DNA of 64,000 nt from Acanthosepion pharaonis (GCA_903632075.3 CAHIKZ030003446.1:65005-129004), one strand, 5' to 3'; counted from the stretch's first letter, positions 22,401-35,600 are shown. Program-made: numbers and translations. The notes: generated by a model not told the origin, from the letters alone.

Positions 22401-24425
22401 ACTATTTTACACAAAATTTATCTAATCCGAAGTGCAATCCTCTATCTATGTCGTCATATGAAACATTTTGGACAGAATTTAGATGAGGCAGAGAAATTGA
22501 AGAGAAACTCGTCTTTGGACACCAACTAATGTTTTAGGTCATCCAAAGAAGTAGGTTATTGAATATTTTTTTATTTTGTAATCTATCTAATTAACTGTTT
22601 TTTAGTTCATTTTTCAGATGATAATCTGAAAAAGAAAAATGGGGAAAAAGGTTAATGACAGAGTAGTCTCCTTGAAAGATTCCATGAGTGAGGATATTCA
22701 GACGGTTGGGGATGGCTATTAATGCCTTCATGGTGTGAGGTTTTGAATAAATTCTTTCCCCAGTGTGGTGTCTCGTAGGACATTTATTCAAATTTACAAA
22801 TGAGATGAAGAAAATATGCTTACATTGATGCAACCAGACATGCCCTTTGAAGGCGAGAGGACGCTAAAAAAATTTAATTTAATTTTTTTTTTACTTGTCA
22901 CACGAAATTTTTTCCATCTTGTTTTTACGATAATCAATTCACGCAATGTAAAAACATTAAAAAATATCATCTCCCAAAATTTGATGTGTATAAAGGATCA
23001 TTTGCGTTAGAAATGAGTGATGAGGAGTTGATTTTGGCAACAATTTGAACTCTCCTGTATCCCTTCTGAAAAGGAAGAAAAGAAAAAAAATGAAAGTTTT
23101 CTACCAAAAAAGAGAAAAGGAAGTTCGTCTGGACAAACGAGGGGGATCAATTTTTGTTATTGGCCTATAATTTTACGGATCATCTGTTTTCACTACATTA
23201 GAGACATGTGATTTGAATTAGACATTTAGTGATCCATTCTAGGATGTCATTGGGATTATTAGACAAATGCTATTTCCTATAAGAAGAAACGTTTTGCATT
23301 GGTTTTATGGATTGATGAAAAATGAAAGAGCCACAAATAAGGTAAATAATTGTCAGTTTTGGAAATTTCCATTAAACAAATAAATTTCGTTAAAACTATA
23401 GCTAATAAAATTATTTAAACATGGTTATGTTTTAAACCCTCTTGCTAAATATATATTCATACAAAATAAGAAGAATTGTTAAAGGGTTTTTGATCTAAGA
23501 TGGTTATATCCAATGAATTCTGCAAAATTTGGGTTATATTCACCTATACTAAATATTATCAACACTAATAGAAGAATAATGTAAAAATTATACTACGACG
23601 ACATTGAACTGAGTAACAGAAAGATAAACCTTATATGGCGCAACAAGTTTTAACTAAAATATAAGAAGAAGCAATTGCCAAATTTCAAAGTTTAGCAACA
23701 TTGTATAGTCAAAGGTATGATATGTTTACAATTAACCGTTAATTCAAATCTTTGATTTAATAAAACACCATTATTCAAGAACCTGATAAGTTGCATTTTT
23801 CCTGTAAACACAGAAAACAAAGTTCATATAGAGATGTATATGTCCTTGCCAGTTTTAAAACTTTCCATTTCATTTTAAGAGTTTTATTTTCATATTTTAA
23901 CCCCCAAAAGTATTTTGAAAGTGAAGTATTATTTCTCTAAGTATTATTAATAAAAGACTATATGTGTTGTTACCACCGGGTTTTGAAAGAATTCTTAGAA
24001 CTACCAATATAGGACTTTTCAACTCTCTTGCTTTCTATTGTGGAGATAGAACAAAGATTCACAAGGATTCGGTTAAACATTTGTATGACATATGGTATTG
24101 GTTAGAATTCTTACAATTACATTGGTCAGTATTCTTAAGAATATTTTCATTCGTACTTGAATTATGATTAAGATTCTTAAATTGGCTTACGAAGAGGGTT
24201 GCTTTTCGGAAAAAAGGTTATTGATCAATTTGAGCAAATTATCGCCTAACTGATTGATTAAATGGAGGTGTGTACCAGATGATCTTCCAATTCCTATTTT
24301 GTTCTTTGAATTAAAGTCATCATATTTTCTAAACTGAATTTCGGCTCACTTATACACACTATTCTTCAAATCTTTATTGAATGTTACGAATATCGGAATT
24401 GGAATTTCGTTCGTTCGTTCTCTCT
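19471..24425. other. Long gene-free AT-rich region
   Basis: I find no recognisable coding region in about 5 kb. There is a short dispersed similarity between about 19,636-19,730 and 22,847-22,920: both have 'cgctaaaaaaat', 'taatttaattttt', 'gtcaca.ga' and 'catttg/catcttg' blocks in order. A short CA/AC-rich stretch lies near 21,786-21,806. Open frames here are shorter than 90 codons and show no family motif. Confidence 0.5.
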
Positions 24426-24429
24426 CTCT

Positions 24430-24486
24430 TATATATATATATATATATATATATGCATATATATATGCATATATAAACACTCATAT

Positions 24487-24551
<65 letters not shown>
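24430..24551. repeat. (TA)n microsatellite with ATATGC interruptions
   Basis: 'tctctctc' leads into (TA)n with two 'tatatgca' interruptions, then a pure (TA)n run of about 60 bp at 24,491-24,551. Confidence 0.9.
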
Positions 24552-24554
<3 letters not shown>

Positions 24555-25212
24555 TGCATATACTCGTATATATGACAATATAATAGTATATATTATATAT
24601 GCGACCACAGAATTTTATCATGAATTTTAAGCCATCCATCAGAAAAAATTACCTTAATAATTAATTAAATTAAATTTATCGAAACCGGTCACCGAGAATG
24701 CATGATTTTTATCCTCAGAAAAAAATTACCTGTGTATAGTACGACTCCTCTGCGTAAGAAACTCATCCTAAAAAATCTCACTATACTTGCGTAACACCGC
24801 TCATCAGTTTATTGAATCCACTGATGCCGAGGAGCAGTATTGTGCGAAACTTTGGAGTTGATCAACATATAAATCACTTAGACATTTATTAATTTACCAA
24901 ATTACTGATGTGAGAAATTGTGAAATAGTTGCTAAATTCGGTCTATAAACTTGTAAAGGGGCGCAAAGACAAATGATTTTAATAATGTACTGCAACCCGA
25001 CAACGCAGTAGCAAACACGTGCTTACAAGAACACTCTACATCTGCATTTCTCGACCTTTTTACCCTTGCGGAATACTTGAAATAGTTTTTCGTGTCTCGA
25101 GGAACCCCTGCATAAAAAATATTACATATCATTATTAATATCCATCTCTTTTATATTTTATCATAATTTATATGGTAAAAATAATGCATAGACATCGTGT
25201 ATGCATCTTGTA
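24552..25212. other. No gene recognised
   Basis: AT-rich DNA with no supported coding region, ending at the palindrome. Confidence 0.45.
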
Positions 25213-25247
25213 CTCTAGTGAGTCACTCAATGAGTGACTCACTAGAG
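25213..25247. repeat. Perfect 35-bp palindrome containing two AP-1-type sites
   Basis: Two 17-bp arms (left starts CTCTAGTGAGTCACTCA) are exact reverse complements around a single A at 25,230. Each arm contains the AP-1 consensus, TGAGTCA on the left and TGACTCA on the right. It can form a hairpin or cruciform. It is followed directly by 'acccgcataagttctgtcc', which shares 14 bases with the mariner terminal repeat at 17,789-17,802. Confidence 0.85.
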
Positions 25248-25780
25248 ACCCGCATAAGTTCTGTCCACTAACCTGTGAAGAAATTACTAAATATATTGTC
25301 TACGGGTATTATAATTTGACATAATATACGGAGTTGAAGCCTTTATTATAATAACCAGGAATTTTCCAACAATACGCCATACGTGTATAATAAAATTATG
25401 AAAATTACTCAGAGGGACACCTATAGAGAAACATTGTTCTAGGTGCTTATAGACATGGAGAATCACAAGAAAAGAAACGAAAAACTAGATTGACTACATA
25501 ACTTTAAATAAGAAATTCCGAAATGTAGTTATACACACTTAAACATGTTATAAAATAAAATAAGACATATCTCGGACTGATTTACAGGCAAAACTCAAGA
25601 GCGAGAGCCGGATGTGAACAGGACAAAACCCCGTCAAAAAATGACCATTATCTTCATTTACAAATATTCCTGACACACGTGTTCCGGTCGAAAAATAAAA
25701 TAATATTTAAAGTGTTCTATTTTTCGTCCAATAAAAATGCTTCCCTCCTAATTATACTCGCTTCGTTTTTCGAGCCTGTT
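25248..25780. other. No gene recognised
   Basis: Starts with the mariner-TIR-like 14-mer, then AT-rich DNA. No inverted partner of that 14-mer and no transposase are seen downstream. Confidence 0.45.
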
Positions 25781-26010
25781 AAGCCCTAAAAAAAAAAAAA
25801 CGCTATAAAAGGGGTCACACGGAAGTTCAACAGGCAGTCCACAGGTGGCCAGGGAACAGACCTGTCACGGTCAGTAGCTGTCAGCAGGGGAGCATCAACC
25901 ACCATCAACATGTGAACTACTATGAGGGATCGATCGCTTATGAAGATACCCAAGGTAACTGTCCCAAACCCACACGTTCCTGTTGAAATAAAATAAATCT
26001 ATTTCTGCTG
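25781..26010 (+). promoter_or_regulatory. Solo-LTR-like block with TATA box and polyadenylation signals
   Basis: TATAAAA at 25,804-25,810 lies in GC-richer DNA. About 180 bp later two overlapping AATAAA signals occur (25,987-25,997), followed by a T-rich 'ctgctgttgtcg' stretch. A TATA box followed at this distance by a polyadenylation signal is the U3-R-U5 layout of an LTR. No TG...CA ends, primer-binding site or internal coding region is visible, so it would be a solo or partial LTR. Confidence 0.5.
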
Positions 26011-27033
26011 TTGTCGTATTTCTTTCTTGAAACCATACGCTTGTCTATAACAAACATATGTGCCCATTGCTGGATCGCTCACATTCCAGTCTTATGTAAC
26101 ATCAGAATAAAACAGCGGATATTAATGAAAGCTAAAGCAGCACCTAAATTACAAGAGACACCTGAATTAGCCAAACTGAAAAGAGTTATACATTGACAGC
26201 GTGAAAGGCAAATAGAATACTACGAATTTCCTTACATATTGATCTATCAACCCAAATGCATTCATAATACGAGAGGTGTTGATTGGTTTTTTGTTTCAGT
26301 TTAGTGGCATATCAACCTCTATATGTGTTATTTAATGCCGAAAATATTTTTACACAATTTTATGGCTCCATTACACATATTTTGAACGCATATTTAAACC
26401 TTCAACTACAGAGATTTTTATTCTTTCAGGGTAAATGTATGATTTGTTATATATATTTTTTGTAAATGATATATTTTAGGTGTTATATGTTTTGGTATAA
26501 TCCTATTTCTTTCAGGATGAATATTATGTTACCGGTTACAATATTTTCAAATTATTTTTTTTTCATGTTGAATTCCTTGTAGTATTTTGTCTTACAGATG
26601 CTAAATAATTACATGCAGTTAAAATCTCTTTCAGATGTGGGTGGCTTGGCATGTTTTACATGTTAGTTGATCTCCATTCTTCAGATGTATGGATGGGTGA
26701 GGGATGTATGGCATATGGGCAGGGCCAGTGCAAGGGTCTGGAGCCCCTGACCGAATCTATGATACTCACACACTCTACTACATCTGTTTTCATAAGGTAC
26801 TATTCGTATATATACGCATTTTATTGCAATCTAATTATGCACAATAATGAAGCATATGTAATATAGATGAACAATTCAACTAGAAAAATTGAAAATAAAT
26901 ACAATGTATCTAAATACAAATTAGTGAGATCCTTCCATATTAAATAAATCAACATCGTTATGCGGCAATTCTTAACATTAATTTTGAAATTTCTCTTGTT
27001 GAATGTTGAATAATTTTAACGCATTCATCATTT

Positions 27034-27076
<43 letters not shown>

Positions 27077-27866
27077 TTTTTTTGGGCCTTTCCATGAGGA
27101 AAACAAATTCATTTATTTGGACCTAAAAACAAAAGCTCTAGAATAACGTCAAAATTCAAAAAAAATCTTATCATCCTTTAATGTTGATTAATTTCATTTT
27201 TTAACGTATATAAAAATTGGTAGAAACAAAACAAATATTGCTAAAAAATAGAGAATTTCACAAAGAACTGCCTGGGGTCACCAATCAGGTTTGCTACTTA
27301 CTCCTTCAACAGACATCTTCGTCAGGGTGTTCGGGGGTTAATTCATGCCGGCCCTGCTCATGTGTAGTAGAGTTAATATTGAGAGGTGTTGAATATGATT
27401 TCTTTCCAAACCTTAAAATGTTTTATTTAAGTGCCTAAAATTGAAGATATTTTTTATATATATTGTTTTATACAAAATTCGAAGAACATTTTATTGGTTT
27501 TAATATTTTCTTGTGCTTTATATTTCAGGAACAATAAAGAAAATCAAACAACTGCCCAACGAAAATCAAGATCAGAAATTTAATTATCGCGCTATTACAG
27601 TTTTTTTTTTTTGGAACTAATTGCGCCACAAGAAAGTACTGTCAACATGCAAAATGTTCTGCTATGAGGACATCCCGTTGTCGTCGTATATAAAAAGTCT
27701 TAATGTTGTAATGCTATGTAGGCAACAGAGGAGAACTCTTGAAGACGATCTGCAGCCATTTTGTAGAATTAGACATTGTGGAAAATAAAATTAAATTAAA
27801 ACAAAATTTCTTTTTATGCTTTTTGTTATTAACTATGTGAACTCAAAATTTTAGAACAATTAAATT

Positions 27867-27870
<4 letters not shown>
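26011..27870. other. AT-rich DNA, no gene recognised
   Basis: A short (TA)n lies at 27,040-27,073. There is one GC-richer patch at 26,690-26,790 ('gggcagggccagtgcaaggg') and another at 27,270-27,390, either of which could be old SINE debris. Neither could be assigned. Confidence 0.4.
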
Positions 27871-27952
<82 letters not shown>

Positions 27953-27965
27953 TATATATATATAA
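27871..27965. repeat. (TA)n microsatellite
   Basis: About 95 bp of nearly pure TA with one 'aaa' interruption. Confidence 0.9.
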
Positions 27966-28028
27966 ATATTAAAAGAAACCCTTTTTTAAATGCAAATATT
28001 TTTTGTAATTATATATTTTTTTAAAAAA

Positions 28029-28308
28029 ATATTATGCTTTATTTTCCATAAATTTATTACGAAAAATGTTTCTATTTGTGACCGTCATCAGTAAAAAATT
28101 TGGAGATTTCCATATTATTAAAAATAATGGATTTTTTTTTATGTTTTTTTCTATGTTAAATATTCTCGATATATGAGACATTCTCTGTTTTTTGTGTTAG
28201 TAATCCGAATGTCTTTTCTTGAATATGGAAATTTCATTGTTTTTACTTGAAGACGGTCGCAAGATCAGAAACACGTGTAGTAAAATTATGGAAAATAAAC
28301 ATAATATT
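28029..28308. mobile_element. Fold-back (MITE-like) element, family F2
   Basis: The left end 'atattatgctttattttcc' and following blocks ('gaccgtcatcagtaaaaa', 'gagatttccatat') are matched in reverse complement by the right end ('ttttacttgaagacggtc', then 'ggaaaataaacataatat'). The arms are about 85-95 bp with about 80% identity by eye, and the middle about 100 bp. No coding capacity. No second copy was found in the window. Confidence 0.7.
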
Positions 28309-28408
28309 TTTTTTTAAAATCCACATTACAAACCAAAAACGTTTGCGGCAGGTAGTTTATCTCTTTTTTTAATATACTTTTAAATCGTTGGTTTTTGGAA
28401 ACAATATC

Positions 28409-28410
<2 letters not shown>

Positions 28411-28467
<57 letters not shown>
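28411..28467. repeat. (TA)n then (TG)n microsatellite
   Basis: About 57 bp of TA followed by 'tttgtgtgtgtgtg'. Confidence 0.9.
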
Positions 28468-28471
<4 letters not shown>

Positions 28472-28479
28472 GTGTGTGT

Positions 28480-29069
28480 GCAAAACAAATGTTTTTTAAT
28501 TCAAAATGTTATTATTATAAAAATTAATTTTAATCATCGATTTTTCCAAATTACAAATAATCCTTCACACACAAAGGATGAAATTCCGTCAGAAATTATC
28601 CGAAAAAAATAGGATATTGCCGCATAAACTAGCACAGAGGCTCATTTCCGGACAACAGAGTAGCATCAGGAAACATTTAATAAGTTTTAAGATACTACTC
28701 ATAAACCAATATAATAGCAAAATCAAATAGTAAAAAAAGACTTATGGTTCTTAAATATTACCATCAATAAATAAAAAAATTATAGTCCTATGCAAACTCA
28801 AATGTCATGAAAAAAAATTTGAATGTCACACATGTTATTCAACATATAAACGCAATGTGTCTCTTATATTCTGATTATGAATCATGGTCAAGAGATCATA
28901 TCCTTAATAACTTTCATTTTTAAATTGAACTTAACATGTTTTTATATTCTTTGTTTGTTGGCTTTATTATTCGTAATTGGAAAAAGTCGATCATTAAAAA
29001 ATGTTTCAACACAAAAAGAATATTTTAATATTTACTATTTGAATATATATATAATTTCCTGTTTTTGAT

Positions 29070-29116
<47 letters not shown>

Positions 29117-30084
29117 GTATTCAATTTTTTTCTATTTTTATAAATTATATTTGTTAAATTCGCATGGTCAAAATGATGTTAAAAAATTAATTGGGCAAAG
29201 AAGATTTTTTTTATTAATTTAGCCATCTTGAAAGGGGTTTATATACTGTTGAAATGAAAAAATCTGTATTTAGAGTTATTCTGTTTCTCCTATGATGTTT
29301 ACAAAAAATTGGCATCATTTAATTCAATGGTAAATTTATAAATGATAGTTCTCTGGTTACATTTTGGACCATTACATTCATTTTTTAACTAATAATAATC
29401 AAAAAAGCGGCAAAATGATCAACAGTTTATAATAAGTGTTTAAAGTGCCATGTTAAAATGAAAAATTTGTCCGCCCTGTAAACCTCCTGTCCAAATTAGC
29501 CTTGAGACCTCAGGACATTTTGATGCATTTGAAACATTTTCTTTTTTAAGGTGCATCACGGTCGAAACTATCTGTTTTTTTTGCAATTTATTTATCCTTT
29601 AGAGATATTTACAAACAAAATTAAAAAAACAAAAAAAGATAAAAAATTTAATTTTAAACCAGCCTTCAAAAAATTTCTAAAAATTTTTTTTTTCATTTTT
29701 CCAACAATCCGAAAAATTAGGACATTTTTTCTGCAGTCAACAAATTTCCTCACTGCAAATGCCCGATTTAAACTGGTATTTAAAAATTTTTATTTTAAAT
29801 CTATCCCTTTCCAATCTGAAAAAAAAACCTCCTAATTCCATTTTTTTTTCAAAAAATCTCTCTAACCCACATGCACGATTTTGTTTTAGTCAAGGAGGAA
29901 AAAATATTCTGACCAGACCAAATCCTAATAATGGAATGAAAATGACCAAAATACATTGTTATTTAAAGAGATATATCCTCAATATATTAATTTATAATAT
30001 TTCTTCCTTTACTGATATCTCCATCCTCTCAAGACTGTTTGAGATATTTTTTTAGCACTTTTTTGAAAGCATAGACAAGGCTCT
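28480..30084. other. AT-rich DNA, no gene recognised
   Basis: A (TA)n run lies at 29,072-29,117. Many A-runs and T-runs occur. Small Lys/Phe-rich open frames are composition artefacts. Confidence 0.5.
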
Positions 30085-30105
30085 CTGATCCACCCGTTTT
30101 TCACA

Positions 30106-30450
30106 TTTTTGTGTTTTGTGATTTTAACGCCCATCATCCTTGTGGTTTAAGAAATATACTACTGAACATGCAGGCATTCAAACTCTCAATTTTTCAACTC
30201 TCAAATTTCTCACAGATAGTTAGGATAGTTAACTTCCCCACTCGTTTTGCCTTCAACCGGGAAAAGCCTCCAAATCGAACCTGCATTTTACCTCCATCCC
30301 CGAATTCCTGCAGCGCCTCGCAATTCTGCCCTTTTGGTAACTCATGATCATGCAGTAGTATCGGTTAACATCTTTTTAACTCCACATTTAAATAAAAGAA
30401 ACCTCCTACCACTAGAACTTCGTTCTACTATCAACGAGCTGACTGGGACG
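30106..30450 (+). pseudogene. Jockey-like LINE endonuclease, C-terminal part
   Basis: FVFCDFNAHHP at 30,106-30,138 corresponds to the GDFNAHH motif of APE-type endonucleases, with Cys in place of Gly. It is followed by NFPTRFAFNR (near 30,232) and LVTHDHAVVSVNIF (near 30,338), which corresponds to the SDH catalytic end. The pieces lie in different frames. The domain nicks target DNA to prime insertion. The first half is missing. Confidence 0.75.
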
Positions 30451-30639
30451 CGTTCCGTGATTTCCTAATCGATGTCCCCTGGGATGGAGTCTTTAAGCTC
30501 CCCGTCCAAGAATGTGCTTCTGAGGTCTCTTCCTGGGTTAAAGCTGGAATCGACGCTTTCATCCCATCAAGGAAAAAATAGGGTCAAGTCGCGCTCCCCC
30601 CCTGGTTCTATGCTGCTTGCTCAGCCGCCATCGCCCATA

Positions 30640-32530
30640 GAAACCACTTCTTTCACCTATACCGTAGCGACATGTCTGACTGCAATAGACGTCTCTTTGC
30701 CTCCGCCCGTAATGAATGTAAGCGTGTCCCAAATGATGCTAAGTCACTATTTGCTGCTCGAATGAAGGAACGTATTGCATCTCGCAAATTTGGCTCCAAA
30801 GATTATTGGCGTCTCTGCAAGAGCGTATTGAACAATTGCAAACCCTCTATACCTCCTTTATTCAACCAGTTCGAAGTCCTGACCTCCTCTACCGACAAGG
30901 CTGAATGCTTTGCTCGGAAATTTTCATTCAACTCGACGCTCGACTCTTCCCGTGTACCCATACCCGACTTCCCTCTTAGAACGAAGGCCCTATTGAGTGG
31001 GTTAAACATAACCCCGTCTTTGGTATTGGGCGTTATCTCTAATTTAGATCCCAACAAGGCTAGTGGTGGAGATGGGATACCAGCCATTGTCTTGAAGAAA
31101 TGCGCGCCTGAACTGGCGCCCGCCCTTTCTAAACTATACAACTACTGCCTCAAGGAATCTTGTTTTCCTGACTGCTGGAAGTCCTCTTCGATTGTTCCTG
31201 TCTTCAAGAACTCCGGCGACCCCTCTGACCCTTCTAACTACCGTCCTATCAGTCTCCTTACCCTCTTCGGCAAAGTCTTCTTTTCCCTAATCAATACCGG
31301 GGTGGTTAACCACCACCACATCCCATAATCTGCTCTCAGACAAGCAATATGGTTTCCGCTTTGCCCGATCTACAGCTGATGTGCTTACGGCCATCACTGA
31401 AACTGTCTACCAAGCTCTTCAAAATAACTGGGGAAGCTCGTGCCGTGGCCCTAGACATCTCCAAAGCATTTGATAGGGTTTGGCATGCCGGCCTTCTTCG
31501 CAAGCTCCAGGGTTATGGCATTACGGGTCGATTATTTAACCTAATACAATCATTCCTGTCAAACCGTGAATTGAAGGTCGTTCTCAACGGATTCTCCTCC
31601 AGTTCCGATCCCACGAACGCAGGTGTTCCTAAAGGCTCCATCCTAGGCCCCACTCATCTACATAATGACCTTCCTGACGCCATAAATTCCCAAGTTGGCA
31701 TCTACGCGGATGACACCACAATTTATTCCTGCCTCAAAAACAAATCTAGTGTCGCTGACAAAACTAACCTGGCCGTGCGTCTCGAAAAAGGACCTCCAAT
31801 CAGTTGTTGTGAACTGGGGCAGGAATTGGCTGGTCAACTTTAATGCTTCAAAAAACAAAACTGCTCTCTATTAATCACCACAGAGATCCTTCCCTCTGCC
31901 CTCCATTAGAATGTCTGACGCTCAACTTCTCGAGAGCACCTCTCTGCGGCTGCTCGGTCTCACGTTGACTGCTGACCTGAGATGGAACAAATACATTGAG
32001 TCAATTGCTTCGTCCACCGCAAGGAAAGTTGGCTCCCTGTGCCGCGCCAGGAAATTTTTCTCCCCGGAATCGATCCTCCAGATCTACAAATCAACAATTC
32101 GCCCTTGCATGGAGTATTGCTGCCATATATGGTCTGGAGCCCCTTCTGTTTGCCTCGGGTTCTTGATAGGCTCCAGAGGCGGATATGCAATATAATTGGC
32201 CCTGTTCTGGCATCTCGTCTACAGTCACTTTCTCACAGAAGCGCCGTCGCCTCTCTCTGTCTGTTTTACAAATACTTTCATCGCGATTGCTCCTAGGAGC
32301 TGCATTCGCTGGTTCCCAGACTTCATGAGTTCAAGCGCCCTACGAGGCTGGCATCCCGCTCTCACCCCTTCACTGTCGAAACTCCTAAAATGTAGCCGTC
32401 TCTTCTACTCCAATAGCTTCATGTCTCGCACCTCTCGCCTGTGGAACTCCCTTCCCTATTCCAGTTTCCCTGAGAGCTATAATCTCCAGCTATTCAAATG
32501 TAATGTCAATCGACATCTCCAGTTGCCTTG
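30640..32530 (+). pseudogene. Jockey-like LINE reverse transcriptase and C-terminal domain
   Basis: In order I read DPNKASGGDGIPAIVLKKC (31,047), a SNYRPISLL block (31,231), ALDISKAFDRVWH (31,447), NAGVPKGSILGP (31,616), and HNDLPDAI plus the intact catalytic IYADDT (31,660-31,715). Then come the C-terminal SLRLLGLTLTADLRWNKYIE (31,940) and RPCMEYCCHIWSGAP (32,101). Residues expected between GP and HNDLP are deleted. Frame changes lie near 31,330, 31,830 and 32,150, so no full protein can be made. The motif set is that of the Jockey/CR1 group. Confidence 0.88.
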
Positions 32531-32649
32531 ATCTATCCACTACCCTTCTCCTCATCCTTTCTTCTATCACTCCTATCTGATCTTGCTCCAAATTTTCTGT
32601 AACCCCTTGCGTCCTAGTGGCTTCCCGCCTTGCTTGGGGTGAAATGCTT

Positions 32650-32650
<1 letters not shown>

Positions 32651-32688
<38 letters not shown>

Positions 32689-32690
32689 TA
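32651..32690. repeat. LINE poly(A) tail followed by (TA)n
   Basis: 17 A residues mark the 3' end of the Jockey-like element. A (TA)n run then leads into the AT island. Confidence 0.85.
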
Positions 32691-35600
32691 ATTATATTTA
32701 TTAATTTAAAATATATCTTAGACATTAAATTCATTTTAATAAAACAATTTATTCAAAAAAAATTAAAAACATTTTTTGAAAATTTTTCATCTTTTGCTTG
32801 AAAAATTTTTTCACTTTTTTAACATTTTTATACTTTTTTTATGAAAAACGATTATTTTTAAAATTCATGAATAATTAAAAAACATATAAAAAAAATAAAT
32901 AAAAATACACCAAGGTTGAAAAAAACTTTAAAACTTTACTCTTTTTGAAAAATATTTATTTTTAAATTTGAAAAAAAAATTGTTTATAAAACTTTAATTG
33001 TTTTTATTTATAAATGTACATTTACATGGTTTTTTATAAATATTTCTTATTTTTCTTGATAATAAAAAAAAAATTATTTTTTAAATTCCCAAATGAATTT
33101 TTTTTTTTTTTTTCAAAAAGGATTTTATTTATTTAATATTTATGAAATTTTAAAAAATGATTGGTTAAAAAAAAAAAAAATTTTTTATTTTTTTTTTTAA
33201 AATTCTATTATTTTCAAATGTTATTTAAATTTTTTGAAAATTTTAATTTCTTAAAAAACAAAAAAAAAATATTTTTTTTTATTTTTAAAAAAAATTTTTT
33301 TTAATTGAATTGAAATAATTAGAAAAAAAAATTATTTAAAAATATCAAAATTAAATTAATACATACTTTTAAAAATTTATTTGAAAACATTTTTAAAAAA
33401 CTTTCTTTTTTAAAAAATTCTTTAAAAAAAATTTTAAATTTTGTGTTTTATTTGGAAAATTTTATATTTTTTTTTTAAAAGATTTACTATTGTAAAAAGC
33501 CAAAAAAATTTATTTTTTTAAAAAAAAAATATTATTTATTTTTTATTTAAAATGAAAAATACACAAAAAAATGCATATTTTGGCATTATTTTTTAAATAT
33601 ATAAAAAAAAAAGATTTAAAAAATTTTAAATATTAATTTTGACAAAAAAAACAAAGAAAAAAAAATTATTTATGGTGATTTTAATAGTGACCATCAAATT
33701 CCTTTTTTAAAATCAAATATTTTGGAAATTTGGAAATTCTGTAAAATTTAAAATTATTTTCAATTCAATTTTTTTTATAAATTCAAATGTAAAAAATTTT
33801 AAAAGTTTGACGATTTAAAAAATAAAATGTCAGAATGATTTTTAATGAAATTATCAAAAAAAAAAAAATGAAAATGAAAATTTTATAAAATAAATAAAAT
33901 GATATTTCATTATAAATATTAAAAAAAATGAAATTATTTCTATTTCAAAAAATTTTTTCCAACAAAAACATTTAAATTATTTTAAAAAAACAAACCAAAA
34001 CAATCCAAATTTTTTTTTTTTTTTTTTTTTTGCATATTTTCTTGGTTATTTAAATAAAAAAGAGTTATTAAAAAATTAAAAAAAAATAAAAAAATATAAT
34101 ATTTGGAAAAATGTAAAAAAAATTTTTCTTCAATTTAAATTGCTCAATTGAAAATTTTAAATGAATTTTGAATTTTATAATAAAAAAAATAAAAAATTCA
34201 AAATTTTTCTTTGAAATTTTATTATTAAAACAAAATGAACAAAAAAAATTTTGATTTTTTGAATTTAAAAATAATAAATCTTATATAAAATTTACAATCA
34301 TATAAAGTTAAATTTCATTTCAAAAATTAATTTTCAGATTTTGATTTTAAAAAGATTAAAAAGATTTTGATAAAGAGAAATAAGATAAAAAAAAATAATC
34401 CATAAAATTTTTTTTAAAATTTTTTTTTAATTTAAAAAAAAAGAAACATAAAAATAAAAAAATTTTTATTTTTTTTAAATCCAAATATTTTTAATAAAGA
34501 TATTCAATAAAAAATAAAATAATTTTGCAATATAAAAAACTTTTTAAATTAAATAATAAATGGACAGCTAATTTAAAATAAAATACTTTTAGAAATAAAA
34601 TTTTATTTTAAGATTTTAAAAATTTAATTTAAAAATATAAAGAAAAAATTTGAACATTGACAAATTCAATTTTTCACAAAAAATTTATTGTTTTAATCAA
34701 ATAAAAAAATATGAAAAAATTTTACAATTTAAAATTTTTTTTAAATTTCTTCATTAAATTTTCTATGTTATTTTTTTTTTATAATTTTAAATATAAAATA
34801 AAATTAAACATTTATTTTTATAAAATTTTATAAAAATAATATTTATAGATAAATATATATATTCATATTTATATATTATTTATTATATGATTGAAATTAT
34901 ATTAATTACTTTTCGTCAAAATGCATAAATAAATTTATATTTGTAAAAATACACTATTTTAAATATAGAAAAAAAAAAAAAAAAAATTGTTAAATTCCAT
35001 TTATTTTATAAGTCATATGCAAATTTAATAAAACTGAAAAAGTTAATGAAATAGAATTTTACAAATTTTTTTATGTTATTTTTTATAAATTAAAAAAATA
35101 AAAGGAAAACTTTAAGAAAATAAAATCATTTCGAAATCTGAAAAATTGAAAAAAAAATTTTTTTTTAATTAAATAAATTTTTTTGAAAAAAAAAATATTA
35201 AATTTTTTAAATCCAAAATTTAATAAAAATGTTCATATCATTTATAATAGAAAAATAAAAAAAATACTTTTGTGAATATTTAATTAAAAATAATTTCAAA
35301 CAAAAACCATTTTAATTTTTAAACAAAAATATTTTTAAAAATCTTTTTATTTTTTTTAAATATAAAATCATTAACATTTTTTAAAAATAATTTTATTTTA
35401 AATATTGATATCTATGAAAAAAAAAATATTTTTAAAATTAGTAAATTTAGAAAATATTTAATTTTAAATTTTTTTTTTTCAAAAAAAAAATTAAAAAAAA
35501 TAATAAATTTCATTTTTTTTTTTTCATTATTTTTTAATTTTAAAATCAAATATTTTAAAAATCATTAAAAAATGAAGAATTTTAAATGAAATTTTGTTTT

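Larger units (their letters stand above)
30085..32668 (+). mobile_element. Jockey/CR1-like LINE, 5'-truncated, with poly(A) tail
   Basis: One plus-strand coding unit runs from the late endonuclease domain through reverse transcriptase to the C-terminus. A 3' UTR and a pure A run at 32,651-32,667 follow. The 5' end falls inside the endonuclease, the usual result of incomplete target-primed reverse transcription. GC content is clearly higher than the surroundings, so the insertion is relatively recent compared with its AT-rich setting. Several frame changes make it inactive. Confidence 0.88.

Noticed and set aside
24790..24840. Hammerhead-ribozyme-like 'ctgatg...gaaac' in 'ccactgatgccgaggagcag'
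   Set aside because: The conserved core CTGATGA is not matched (C in place of A), and the flanking stems do not pair. I also found no hammerhead core in the inverted arms at 52,832 and 56,699, although Penelope-like elements can carry one.
29551..30055. Lys/Phe-rich open frames of 94-98 codons
   Set aside because: Composition artefact of A-runs and T-runs; no motif.
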